A stretch of 64,000 nt of DNA, taken from assembly GCA_015178975.1 (NCBI GenBank), contig WHVD01000130.1:124001-188000 (forward strand), in the 5' to 3' direction. The notes beneath the pieces are model-generated. The model did no database searches. It had not been told where the DNA came from and saw only the letters and a list, made by a program, of their open reading frames with translations. The translations under genes were made by a program, and so were the position numbers. Shown piece after piece: positions 43,567-55,010 of the stretch. Within the stretch, counting starts at the first letter, position 1; each line of letters starts with the position of its first letter. The stretch comes from Hysterangium stoloniferum. Lineage: Eukaryota > Basidiomycota > Agaricomycetes > Hysterangiales > Hysterangiaceae.

Positions 43567-44062
43567 ACACAAATTTCATCACAAAGCGCATGAACGGCAC
43601 ATCACACAACCAAGTGTATTACATCACGAATGCGGATGGAGCATCACGCCTGGGGGTGCATGTGACAGTAACCAGGGTGCTATTGTGGGTGTGGGAGAGC
43701 TAAGGCTCGCTTCACTCGCAGATACAGACCATGGGAACCTATGCTGACCTAATGCTGACCAATTAGTGACTAAGCAGCACCCACGGAGCCACTGACACAA
43801 ATTAACTTATATGACAAGCTTAGGAACCCTTGCTATGCTGTGGGGTGGTCACTTTGCAACCGGCCCCACAACTTTGCTGCAGGCTCCAGCTTGTTGGGGG
43901 GTGAAGCCCCCCAAACCCCCCCACATCGACAACTCTTAAGTATTTATCACAATCAAAATGACCTACCCCACCACTTTGCTATGCAAACCCCCCACATCCA
44001 CAACTCTTAACTATCTAATACAATCATTGTCAGGAAAAAAACAATCAAAATATATCAAATTC

Positions 44063-45400
44063 TCAATCTAATAATACATCTTTGTACACTATATTTGCAG
44101 TTCTCTTTGACTCCTTCTCTAATAATATTTTAACCCTATTCCAACTTCTTCCCCTTGAAAGTCCTACATACAATTGCCCATGTCCCAACACAGCCGTTCT
44201 CAAATCTAATCCTACTAATTTCAAAGATTGTCCCTGTGACTTGTTAATTGTCATTGCAAATGCCAGTTGTACTGGAAACTGAACCCAATGAAGTTTAAAA
44301 GAGAGTTCATCATCATTTGTAATGATTTTAATCCTTGAAATAAATGCCTCTTCCCCAGCACATGGTCCAGTTAAGATCTGCACCAAAAGCAAATTATTTT
44401 GCATTTTGAGTGGTCGTAATTTTGTACCATTGAAAATTCCCATCTGTGTTCCGTAGTAGCATTAAAGGTACTCCTGGCTTCATCTCAAGTCGACTTGGTG
44501 AAATTCCACCAAAGTTGAGACTATTTAAATATTCCACAGGATAGACTTCTGCCTCCATGTCACCCTCTGCAGTGTCAGCACTATGGTAGACATGACTCAC
44601 TCCAGGGAATCTATTCAGAAGTTCTGAATTAATTTCTTCCACATCTGAATTTCTAGGACACAGAATAGCATGGTCTAAGAAGTCTCCATCTTGCCAATCT
44701 CTTTGGTCTCCATCCACACGGATGTCTGGATATATCTCAGCAATTAGATCAGACATTTCTGAACCACAGATCATATGAGGAGGGATATCCATAATATGAT
44801 CCAAAGACAAATCCTTTCCGTGGCCTACATCTAAGAGCCACTGAGCAAACTGATCACTGTGTGGATCATGCTGATCAACCCGCATATTCTTTTTCAAGAA
44901 AGGTACCTTGACATGGTTCCAGAGTTGAGATTTTTGAATACATTCACCAATAATCTGTTCTTTAGAGGCACGTTATACAACAGGCAAAGTCTGCTGTAAG
45001 TCACCTCCCCAGGCAGCAAGAATGCCTCCAAAGGGGAGAGAGCATCTTTGTCTAATACATTCCTTAGAGTTCTGTCAACTGCCTCACACATGAAACGTGA
45101 CTGCATTGGAACTTCATCCCAGATAATGAGGCATACTTGCTTCATGAGCTCTGCCTTTTCTGAGCCCTTTTTGATGTGACATGAGGAGTCCTTCTCGCAG
45201 GGAACAGGAATTGAAAACATACTATGAGAGGTGTGACTGCCTTTCAGAATCATTGATGCAATTCCAGATGAGGTGACACAAAGGACAATGTAGCATTTGG
45301 CACGACATGCATGTGCAAGAGTATTCCATACAAAGGACTTGCCAGTGCCACCTGGACCATTGACAAGAACATTTTGCCCTCCTGCTGCTCATCAACTGCC
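44063..45400 (-). pseudogene. Helitron Pif1-type helicase
   Basis: Minus strand, several frames. NVLVNGPGGTGKSFVWNTLA (Walker A, about 45375), CRAKCYIVLCVTSSGIASMI, CLIIWDEVPMQ (Walker B, about 45110), WGGDLQQTLPVV then a TAA where the family has Gln, RASKEQIIGECIQKSQLWNH, FLDHAILCPRNSDVEEINSE, GVPLMLLRNTD, NGTKLRP and the final FPVQLAFAMTINKSQGQSL with LYVGLSRGR (motifs V and VI). Shifts at about 45370, 45040 and 44440. ATP-driven 5'-3' unwinding during rolling-circle transposition is the family role. Inactive copy. Confidence 0.9.
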
Positions 45401-46977
45401 TTGATGATAGTGTCAAAAGCAACTTGTTGTTCAGGATTGAACTTTTCAAGATTGGCCTGGGCACTGGCATGCTCATGATCAAGATTATAATTCTTCTGCT
45501 CCCTAATGAGATGATTGCCAATGAACCGATCCCAATTGTCAGTGATTTGTGGCCTGGTTGGATAGAGTGAAAGAGACTTTCCAGAATAGGGGAGGATTTT
45601 ATCAATCTGATAGAGACCAAAGTCATAAATTGTGTGGGATGCTGCATTGTCAATATTATATGTAACCCTCAGGATCCAGTCCAAATCATCACAGATAAAT
45701 TCTTTGAACTCATTCCAGAGTTCTTGAGGTTGTGCAGGGGAGGGCATGGTCAAAATGATGACAAACAACCTGCGAAGTTGAAGGCCAGGCTGTATGTGAC
45801 TGGCTTCTCTGAGGCACATGTTCAACTGGAGATCATCTTCAAGCAAATCATATGCAACACAGGCTTGTTGAAATGTGGGATGGGTCTCACCCTGAAAAGT
45901 CCTGAGATTTTCAAATGAGGTGGCACCTTGGACGACAGTGAGCAATGTACGGACGTGGAATCTTCCACCACTGGCAGCATTGACAAAATGGATGCATCCT
46001 ATGGAAAAACCACTTTGATGTGGCTTCCATGATTTAGTCCTAGCTACAAATGTAAAATACTCTGGAAAATCCATATACAATGTGTCCCTGGCATGGTGAC
46101 CATTGTAGCCAATGAGATCCTTGGCATTAGCTTCAAAATAAGCCATTAGAGTTGTGCCAGCACACTCTGCCCTTTGTAAAGCCTCAGCAGGACCCTTATC
46201 AGCATCAAAAATGACAGTGTTTTCCCCAGGGAGGTGGACACAAAGTGTTATTACTGCAGGAACCTGGGTGTGGAGTTCATTGCGCATTAATCACCAGACA
46301 GACTCATGTGCACTAACATATCGTGTATCAAGATACTGTTTAATCTCATCTGGTGTCTTTCCAACCTCCATAGTTGTGTGATCGGGGCCTTTGTAACAGT
46401 ATTTATGCATATACTTCATTGATCTATTGGTAAAGACCAACTCAACATTGATATGGCACTCAAAGGTGAGAAGCAGAATAGGAGAGTAAGGAACAACATA
46501 TCTGTTGTCATATGTAAACTTGGGAGTTTCATGAACCCTCCCATTATTGGGATGAAGGTAGAATGGATAGCCTTCCTGATTAACAATGGTGGCTTTACAC
46601 CAATCCTTTGGGAAGAATTTACCACATGTCCCATTGGCCATACAGGCAGCATTTGGATGATGAAGACAACAGGGGCCATGGGTCATGAGTTGACCTACTA
46701 AATTAAATAATCTCGGATGTGTTTCAGGATCTGGAAAACAGGCAGAAATGTTTGAATCAACATCTGCAGGTGTCCTTGGCTTATCCTGCTCCTCAAACCA
46801 TATAAGACAGTGCATGTGTGGAAGACCCCGTTTTTGGAATTCAATGACATGAATATGTGCTACCATTTTACCAAAGATATGGGCCTCTGTAATCATTTTC
46901 AGCATCTTAGCCTTTTTAATAGCAAAGACACGTGAGACCAAATCAGGGCGATCAGCAGGGGTCTGGCCAGGAAGCAA
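45400..46977 (-). pseudogene. Helitron Rep (HUH) domain and linker
   Basis: Minus strand. The HUH motif appears as FQKRGLPHMHCLIW (His-Met-His). GTCGKFFPKDW and LTFECHINVELVFTN follow. The tyrosine region is EIKQYLDTRYVSAHESVW with two Tyr five residues apart. A TGA (46291-46293) follows, where the family has Arg (WRL). After it the frame resumes: HTQVPAVITLCVHLPGE, FPEYFTFVARTKSW and, near the helicase, EKFNPEQQVAFDTIIKAVD. The domain nicks and joins DNA at the element ends through the tyrosines. Confidence 0.9.
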
Positions 46978-48215
46978 TTCACGGGTGACCTCCTCTCAAT
47001 TGGGATTAGCAGTCATGGTGATGAAGCAGCTGGCATTGCCATATTTGCATGCAATTGCAAAAGAATTTTGCAGACTTTGTCTCATATCCCTTGAACCGCC
47101 AGTAAATGAAGAAGGGAGTATGACCCTCTGACTGATACTATTGGGATTGATATCATCATTTGAAAAAGCATCAACAGCCTGGTTGTAGAGTTTTGCACGT
47201 TGATTTTCACTCAGAAACTTCAATCTGCTCTGTTCTGTGACTGCCCAGGCATCAACAATGTACTGCTGGAACAGCTTTTGTGTATAAAAAATGGTTTTGG
47301 CCTCATTTGCTCTAAGAAATAGGCAATAGGCATCATATTCACTCTGGATCACCTTACGACTTTTGTCTTCTTCTTCAGCTTGTTCATGCTGCTGTGCAGC
47401 CTGGGACTGCCAATTGTTATTTGCATAGGGAATGTCCCATGACCAACCATGCTCACCCCTGGCAAAGAGCATGACATAATGAAGGGGTGTATAAATGGCC
47501 TGTCCTTCATGCAATCGATGGAAGGGCCCCCCCCCCTTCTCTGAATGATAATATCCCTTGGGTCACCCTGACCTGTATCACCATCTCCAGGCACAATGAC
47601 TGCAAGTTCATTACCAGTTGGAAGGTTGTACCGTTGGGGATCAGTAAAAGCCTTGTAGCTCAGTCTAACATGTAACCTTGGAGTCTCTGTCTGTGTCCTC
47701 AATCACTCATGTGCCTGGCGATAGAGTGCTATAAAAGGATTATATTGCTCCATCATGTCCTGCAAGTCAGAAAAGGTTTGATTATTTAGATTTAGATTTG
47801 CCCTGTGATTCTGCCTTATCTGCAATGCATTCCCCAGTGCATCCTCACATGCCAGTGCAGGATCATGGATGTAAAGCTGAGCATAACTGGGTGATACATC
47901 TTCCCTGTATGGGATTAAGGAACCATGCTCATGATACAATCCACCATGTATTTTAAAGACATATAGGCCCTGACCACCTTGCAAGACAGACTCATCCAAT
48001 TTGACACCAAGTGATATAAATGCAAATGCATTATTATATGCACGAATATTTTTGTGAAATTCCTTGGCATTGTCTGTATTATCCTCAATAAGAGACTTTA
48101 AGGTATGAGGGAAGTATTGGAAGGATGATCTTTCCTTGCCTGCAACACTTGCCAAACTTTGGTGTTGTCCAAGAGCTAGCTGACAGATGCTCATCCATCC
48201 AGTGTAAAGCTCCAC
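46978..48215 (-). pseudogene. Helitron-like N-terminal domain (upstream of Rep)
   Basis: Minus strand. Segments: SLIEDNTDNAKEFHKNIRAY, YVFKIHGGLYHEHGSLIP, AQLYIHDPALACEDALGN; a TGA (47703-47705) before LRTQTETPRLHV; LPTGNELAVIVPGDGD; then after a frame change at about 47500 AIYTPLHYVMLFARGEHGW, VDAWAVTEQSRLKFL, LPSSFTGGSRDMRQSLQNSF and FITMTANPN followed by a TGA (46996-46998), where NW is usual. This is the conserved part between the Pro-rich start and Rep in fungal Helitrons. Two of the stops look like single transitions. Confidence 0.85.
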
Positions 48216-49074
48216 AGTGTGAACACTGTATGTTCATATGTCCCACATCATGTCTTGGAAACCTGGCTCCACAACTGGCTGCCATAATGGGTAATTGTAC
48301 AACAGGAAGTGGAAGTGGAGGGATGGCTGCAGGATCTGGAATGGCTGGGGGTGGCACATTGATTGCAGGTGTGGCAAGTGGCAGAATGACTGCAGGTGGA
48401 GGAATAGCTGGGGGTGGGGCCAACTGTGGCTGTTGCTGTACATTTTCTGCTGGATGAACAGGTGGATGGTGATGCTGTGGTAGTGCCAACTGAAAAATGG
48501 GTACCTGTCCCTGAAGTGGTGGAACTGCATTAATAGGTGGATGACCATGGTGCAGTGGTACAGATGGATGACCAAGCTGTGAATGTGGTGCTGACTGTAA
48601 AATTGGTGGCTGCAGTTGAGCAGGTTGCTATAATGGTGGATGATTCTGAATCTGAGCAGCTGCATTTGCCTGTGCATGATGCCATTCAGCAGGTTGTCGT
48701 AATGGTGGGAAAGCAGCTACTGTAGCAGAACCAACTGTAGGCTGGATAGATTGATCTGCAGGTGCTAATTGGGCATTTGGGGCCTGTGGTTGAACAGGTA
48801 CATTTGCTGCTTGACAACCCTGCTGAAGAGGTGGTAATGGTGGCAAATTTGCATACTGATCCCATAATGCTGCCATAGCACTACTCCCCACTTGGGGTGC
48901 AGGAGGAATCACACCTTGTGGGGGCAACTGTAGTGGTTGTGGAGCAGCCACAAATGGATCATCAGATGGACCTGCAACAACAGAGGCATGTGGGAATGGT
49001 TGAGGAGGGAGTGGTACATCATAATGAGCCACAGCTGAATGTCGATGGTGGTCAGATGGTGATGTCATCTGCAA
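48085..49074 (-). pseudogene. Helitron Pro/Gln-rich N-terminus with Cys motif
   Basis: Minus strand, frames 49074-48628 and 48489-48085. Low-complexity Pro/Ala/Gln/His sequence is followed by NIQCSHCGALHWMDEHL and FGKCCRQGKI, a Cys/His cluster commonly found just before the Helitron N-terminal domain (CxxCGAxHW). A stop and frame break separate the two parts near 48500-48630. Confidence 0.7.
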
Positions 49075-49079
49075 TTGTG

Positions 49080-50366
49080 CCCTATATCAGTTCTGCTCCT
49101 CCTCCCAATCACACTCAGGGGTTTGATCCATAATAGTAGAAGAATACACTCAAGGAAAAAAATGCAAGTGTGATATATCACAAAGAGCACTATATGGCTT
49201 ATCTGGAACCTAGCTGAGTTCCCACCAATTGGAATACCAAACTGGGAGTCAATGAAAATACAAACCAAAAATCAAGCCAAGGTTGGAACATGAAGCAGCA
49301 GCAACAGCAGACACAGAAAACCTGTAAAAGAGAGGGACAAAGTTGGAATGAATTCAGTTAAAATAAGTCAAAAAAGCAAAACATAAACCATAAATAATTT
49401 TCACAGTGTCAGAGAAGATATAAATACTAACCTAGAAGTGTTTTATACCTTGCAGAGGGAAAGGAAATGGCAATAAATTTAAAAAGCCACACAATGGAGG
49501 CCAATGACAACTGGATATATTTCTAAGGAATAAATGGTGAAATTAATTACAGGGACAGGACTTACCTTCAATACTCTACTTATGCTCACAGGGATACTCA
49601 CCAAGCAGTGGAGAGTGCCAGGAAAAAAGAAATCAGACAAATGGATCTAAAATAGCCCAAAAATGCAAAGAATAAAGCATAAATAATGTAAAACAGTATG
49701 AGGAAACACAAAACATGCCTGGAATTTATAGAGTAGCCTTCAGACTATGTATATGAAGATTATGAATGAGAATAACTGCTGGGAAAGGTGACTTTGACTG
49801 CAAATAAATTATTTAATCATTAAAAACAGCAAAGAATAAGTAATAATAAGTACAGGCTCACCACACCTTTGATATTGACTGCAGAGTCTAAGAAAGCTTC
49901 AGAGAAGATGAACCTCCAATATAAAGGGTACAGGGCCAGTGGATGGCCAGTGGATGGTCAGATTGTAACATTAGAATAATATATATAATTATTAGAGTAG
50001 CTACCTACAATGTAAAGAGCACAGAGTGGGGAGCGAGAGAGGGGAAGGGAGAAAGCGTTGCAGCCTCAAGGCCCTACAGCAGGCTTCCAGTCTTCCCACA
50101 GCTATGGCCGAAAATGCTCGTGCCGTTTTCTAAAATAATTCTGTGCATCACAGAGTGTCACAAAATACTCCTGCAGTTGCAGAAATGCTCCCATGGCGTC
50201 AAAAAAGCTCCCACAAGTGCCCTAGATTGATTCCGCGCTGACTAAGGACCTGACTAAGCTGATGGTACCTTTTACCTGCCTTTTATGGGAGGGGGTTCGG
50301 GTGCTCTGCACCCTCACAGCACCTAAAAACACCCACGGACCCACCATGCTACTTTAACTTATTGGA
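49080..50366 (-). other. Helitron unit B 5' leader with candidate introns
   Basis: Several donor-like sites on the minus strand (for example CTAG|GTTAGT near 49430, GAAG|GTAAGT near 49565) suggest a spliced leader, as in unit A but without the exact exon repeats. Near the 5' end is a palindrome GGGTGCTCTGCACCC (about 50299-50313). Confidence 0.4.
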
Positions 50367-50649
50367 AAAAAATTTTTTAAGGGAGCAAGGCTAGGAAATA
50401 TGACAAACATTTTCTAAAATTAAAAAGAAAAACCACGATTGGCCTTCCTCAAACATTCTGAGGATATTATCCAGCAAAACTTGATGTCCATGGTATTTTC
50501 TGTTTGCCCACACAGCTTGTGCACCATTGAGTCCTTTACTATAAGCATCTATGAATCTGGCTGATCATTTTGCAAAGCTGAAAAGAAATACAAATGTAGT
50601 GAGTGGGTCAATGTTGCTGTGAACTCTCCCTGTGGTATAGAATCTCTAG

Positions 50650-52560
50650 GCCAAGGTATGCAGTATACATATATAACCCCTATGCAGTTAGTCAACAATT
50701 AGTATTCTCATATGACCTAGCCCATTTCAAGGCTGCATGATCCATAATGAGTAGCATGTGTTCACCCTCTAGGAAAAGTTGGAAGTGGACTAGTACTTCT
50801 TTTGCTGCTAATGCCTCTCATTCTGTAGTGGAATAGTTACATTCAGCTTTCTTTAAGAGTGTAGCTCCAGTACACAATGATGTGTTCTACTATAATTTTG
50901 GTGTCTTCAAATTTAGAGGCCCATCAGTCCAGTCAACTTTGGGTTGTTTGGTCTTATACCAGTGGATGAACTTCAGCACATCTTGTGATTGATCAAATGC
51001 TGACTTTGCTTGAGTGTAAATATTGGTATCTTTCAAGTCTCACAAGGTCATTTTCTAGACTTGTTGAAGGCAACAACTGAGGGTTAAATCTGAAGCATCC
51101 ATGTATAGCTGATACACCAGGCCATTAATTGGGTGGCCTAAGACAGGACCTGAACAGAGTGCTGCTTTGACATCCTCAAAAGCCCTCATATGCTCAGCAT
51201 CACAGGTCCAACAGGGTCCCTTCTTCAGCAGAGCAAATAGAGGGGAGACTATCCACAAGGAGAATGGTACATATATATGCTGAAAATATAGGACCATTCC
51301 CAGAACCATTGTACCTCTGAGACCATCATGGGTGAAGCAAGTTCTAGTATAGTACATACTTTGTCCTGATGGGTCAAGAAGCCCAGTCTGGATACTTTAT
51401 GGTCTAATAAGAGAATAGAATTATAGCCAATATGGCACTTCCGAGGAGAGAGGGTGATTCTGGTGGAGGCTATAACACACAGCACTTGGTCCAGGTGAAT
51501 TAGATGCTCATCCCAATTCTTGGAGAAGATCATGATATCATCAATGTAGACCAGGCAAAATATCCATAAATAAGCCCATAAAACAGTCTGCATGACAAGA
51601 TGGAGGGTCCATTTCTAAGTCTGAAGGACATCTGTTTAAATTGCCACAGTCCTCTATGGATCTGAAAGCAGTCTCAGGTTTATCCTTGTCTAACATTTCC
51701 AATTGAGTAAACCCTGCTGGAGCATGAACAACAATAAGATGTTAGATCCAGACAGTGCTTGCATTATTTCCAATTGACATGGTAGAGGAAATTCATTGGA
51801 GGATGGTCACACTTTATTGAATATACAAAATTTTACTGAATAATCCTCATATTTTTTAAGTAAGACTATTCCTTCTGGCCATGACAACTTATTCTATGAG
51901 TTTATATTTAATTACCTGAAATTTCATCTTTAAAATATGCATGCCTTTTTAAAATACACACAAATGACATAGTTACACAAGATTACTTGGGTTAACCTAG
52001 ATTATTTGGGTTAACCTAGATCATTTGGGTTAAACAAGATTATTTGGGTTATGATTTAATCTTTGGGTTATAATGTATTCTCTTGTATACAAGCAAACTT
52101 TCAAATATATTTTATATAATTTAAATTTAGTTGGTTTAGAGAGTTAACCAGAACTATCTGGGGTACCAATCCCCATTGTGCAATTTATTCCAAAAGAATA
52201 ATCTACAGATGATTATTTGACTAAATTTTGTCAGATATAGGATAAATATTGATATTTTTGCATTCTTCAGAGTGATACCTAATCAACTGAATTTGATTAA
52301 ATATTAATTTTACAACAAACAATATAAATATATATACTTTAGTGGATAAATAACTTTTAAAGTTTTGGGTTATCCTCCATCAAGGATAGTAAGACTGTTA
52401 GGCTTTCGATAGTCAATGACTACTTGTGGTTTTCCATTGTGGTATATGTACACTGAAGGCTGGCACTCCCCAGGGGCTTTTAGATGGTTCAATAATGCCT
52501 TGTTCCACCCAAGTATTCATTTGTTCCTCTATCATCTACCTGCTAGCTGGTGAGGATTGA
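50650..52560 (-). pseudogene. Gypsy reverse transcriptase/RNase H
   Basis: Minus strand. QVVIDYRKPNSLTILDG (about 52420) is cut by an AT-rich block, resumes with EFPLPCQLEI and ALSGSN, then HRGLWQFKQMSF, FCLVYIDDIMIFSKNWDEHL with the catalytic YIDD (about 51545), LSPRKCHIGY, SPLFALLKKGPCWTCDAEHM, AFEDVKAALCSGPVL, YQLYMDASDL (RNase H Asp), YSTTE*EALAAKEVL and EHMLLIMDHAAL. Many frame changes and stops. The catalytic signature is still readable but the gene is dead. Confidence 0.85.
51800..52375. other. AT-rich insertion in reverse transcriptase
   Basis: It separates two parts of the RT domain and has GGAGGAT near one end and ATCCTCC near the other. Inside are about five copies of a 19-base unit TATTTGGGTTAACCTAGAT (about 51983-52075), decaying at the right end. 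Type unknown. Confidence 0.45.
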
Positions 52561-52629
52561 AACATGGGTACTGATATAGGTTGGGCATTCTCCTTTCAAG
52601 GGATACTAGTTTTACTGTTTACTTGTCAC

Positions 52630-53345
52630 AGTCATCCATTGACTCCAAAAGCTTTAATATTCCTAGTCAATATGGAGCTAAGATGAGGCAATATTTCCAT
52701 GAGTATGTCAGGTCCTAAATTCACTATTTTATGAAGGTCTTCTGAGCTAAGCCTTTCATTAATAGCAACCTCAGCAGTTTTAGGGCCTGAAGGGTTGAAT
52801 CCTTCTGCCTGTTCCAGCTCAGGAGGGGGTGTGTACATGTATAGCTTGGGGGTAAGGTTGTGGTCCTCCTCTACTCTAGAGAGACTTTCAATCAGATGTG
52901 CTACCTTCATCACAACTGATCTCATCGAGTCCCTTTCAGCAAGTGACCTGGGCTTCTGAGCCCAGTGACAGGTGTCATGAATCAAACCTATAGCTTCACC
53001 CCTTCTGATAGTCATGGGTTTTAAAGATGGGTCAGCAAGCAGTAGCACACCTTTTATCTCTTGATATGGCCATGGTGGGGGCCACAAGTATAGAACAATT
53101 GTTATTCTGTAGGATGATCCCCTCAACTATCCACTTGTCACCTGTAAGCTCCTTAATGTGAATGGGTATTAGTCTGGCTGACTCTGGTTTGATTGTGCAG
53201 TCTTCCAATGCTCATGCAACTCTTTTAGTATGCACTCCTTTGTCAGGTTTTGAAGTCAGCTTGGGTTAGTCCTCAGACTGTTCCTCCCAGGGGGCTTTGC
53301 TATTTGAGAATGTTAAAGGTTGCAACACCTTCAAAGAACTAGCTG
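52630..53345 (-). pseudogene. Gypsy linker between protease and reverse transcriptase
   Basis: Minus strand. Readable segments: PKLTSKPDKGVHTKRVA, CTIKPESARLIPIHIKELTG, KWIVEGIILQNNNCSILVAP, then in the frame 53126-52632 DPSLKPMTIRRGEAIGLIHD and ERLSSEDLHKIVNLGPDIL. This resembles the PR-RT connection in basidiomycete gypsy polyproteins. Stops and shifts throughout. Confidence 0.65.
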
Positions 53346-53355
53346 GGACAGAACC

Positions 53356-54637
53356 TGTAATGTATTCAGGGGATTCTCTTAGATAGCTCAATATATGCTA
53401 TAGTGTCACAGAGCTTCAACAATAAAACAAGCAAAGGTCCAGTAATTTAAATACTGATAGATTAATTAGCTGCACTGTGAAGCTTAAACAACTCAAATCA
53501 ATGCTTATTTTTATTATTGAAAGGTTCAATAGAACTGTGTATAACTCTTTTAGCAAATAAAAGAACTATTCCTTAAGAATAGGGGCTAGAAGCTGAATAT
53601 ATGTGCAGTAACTTAGCAGAGACTTGATATAAAGCTTCGGATTCTTGTATGCTTATTTGTAACTATTAATAGTTATTTAACAAGGTGTTAAATAATTTAT
53701 TAATAGAGAAAATAATTTGTATTGGATTATCTGAGTGCTTGTACTTGATTAATTCAATAAACTTAGGGCTGGGCCTTGAGTAATCTAGTATTGGCAGGGA
53801 TTTCAGTAAGGATACTTATTAGGTTTATTATGTAATTAATAAGCCTAAAGGGTAGCTATGAGGCTGGGGGAACTTAGATGATTAGCTAAGTTCAAGAGTT
53901 GCTGACAAAGATTCAAGATGCTGCAAGTGTAGGTGCTTGCAGTGAGTGTATCAGACTAAGGCTATTATTGTCCTTAGGATGATTAGATAAGCTTCTGAGC
54001 TGTGCAGTAAAATGTGTGTGAGATAGATGATTTTATTGGAAACTTGGCCCTCCTTATATACATTTTGATAACTAAATGATTAGCTAATTATTTAGTTTAT
54101 GAGGTCACTAGTTAGATCATAATGACCTCATATTCTACTCATTATTTACCCTTTATTTATCACATGATTCCCCTCTCTGAGACAAGGGTTCTAACCTCTT
54201 GCTTGAACATGAAGGTTCAAGGCCATGGTCATCTGTGACTTGTGTGACATCCTGACACCGGAGGCTTATCTAATAAGTCATGTGACTAGTGTTACAATCA
54301 CTCGTGTGACTAAATGCTAGTCACTAGTGTGACTGTATGAGCCGGATTAGGTAATGTGTCATGTGACGCCCAAATGCACACATACAAGCAAGGCAATGTG
54401 CTGGGCAGTAATAACTAAGTAAATAAAATATAAATAATTAGTTAAAAATTATAATAATTTAATTAAGTAATAATAACATAATATGAGTCCATATATGCTA
54501 TTATTTATGTGAAGTTAAAAGGAATAAGGCCTATTTTTCACAATAAACATAGTAAAAATACAATAGAAATTCGAGAAAATATTAAGTAATTCAAAGAAAA
54601 TTAAGAGAACATTATGAGATAATGCTGATACCTCACA
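53356..54637 (-). mobile_element. 1.28 kb solo LTR inside gypsy element
   Basis: Flanked by GAACC on both sides (53351-53355 and 54638-54642). Ends are TGTAAT...CTCACA on the plus strand, that is TG...CA. On the minus strand it has TATATAAGGAGGG (about 54050) followed by AATAAAATC (about 54030), a promoter and polyadenylation order that fits an LTR read on the minus strand. The body also carries a cluster of TCACTAGTGTGACT-like words (about 54280-54345). Removing it rejoins the gypsy linker. Confidence 0.85.
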
Positions 54638-54739
54638 GAACCCACTTTCCCTGGGAGAATCACCTGGACCCTAATGGTTTATTTTTCAGAGTGCTGATCT
54701 TGTAGTTAATGTGGAAATCTTCTCCTAAAAGGATTGGTC

Positions 54740-55010
54740 CCATCATCCATTAGATGACATAGGTTTCAGCTGTGAATCTAAGATAGGGATATTGATGTAT
54801 CCTAGAACTTTGGTGCTTCTGGTGGGCTGGACAAGGCACAACTTGAGGCCCTGGTTCACCTCAGGCCAATTTTCTAGTTCATTGTAGAAGTCCTCTGAAA
54901 TCAAGGAGAGCCCAGCTCCTGCATCCATCCTGATCTCAATGAGTTCAGAAGAGTCCAAATTTCCTACCCATACATATACACTGTATGTGCAGTGCAGAAA
55001 TTCCTATGTC
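54740..55010 (-). pseudogene. Retropepsin-like protease of gypsy element
   Basis: Minus strand, with YVWVGNLDSSELIEIRMDAG then AGLSLISEDFYNEL. The catalytic motif is DAGA, where DTGA or DSGA is usual. The remaining sequence (KVLGYINIPIL) fits the flap region loosely. The upstream acidic stretch to 55515 is probably the gag/pol linker. Confidence 0.7.

Larger units (their letters stand above)
41059..43814 (-). mobile_element. Helitron unit A, 5' part only
   Basis: Minus strand. It starts at about 43814 with TCATATAAGTTAA and runs to the junction with the iminopeptidase relic at about 41058. It holds upstream exons and a Pro-rich N-terminal frame, but no Rep or helicase. Its start resembles that of unit B (TCCAATAAGTTAA at 50366), and both have TCCGTGGGTG about 20 bases inside. 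Unit B ends just upstream, so the two are head to tail. Boundaries are inferred. Confidence 0.6.
43820..50366 (-). mobile_element. Helitron unit B, Rep-helicase element
   Basis: Minus strand, about 6.5 kb. Candidate 5' end TCCAATAAGTTAA at 50366. Candidate 3' end CTAA at 43820-43823, preceded by a stem TGTGGGG...CCCCACA (about 43840-43872). A second G/C hairpin TTGGGGG...CCCCCAA lies at about 43892-43912. It encodes a Pro-rich N-terminus, a Helitron Rep (HUH) domain and a Pif1-type helicase, in that order. Helitrons move by rolling circle and make no target duplication, so the ends are inferred from motifs only. Confidence 0.8.

Noticed and set aside
43263-43572. Three overlapping minus ORFs rich in His/Thr/Ser
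   Set aside because: They are the three frames of a 19-base minisatellite.
48125-48457. Plus-strand Gly-rich ORF
   Set aside because: Complement of the Pro-rich Helitron N-terminus.
51983-52075. Interstitial telomere repeat
   Set aside because: The unit is 19 bases and contains TTTGGGTTAACC, not an exact TTAGGG array.
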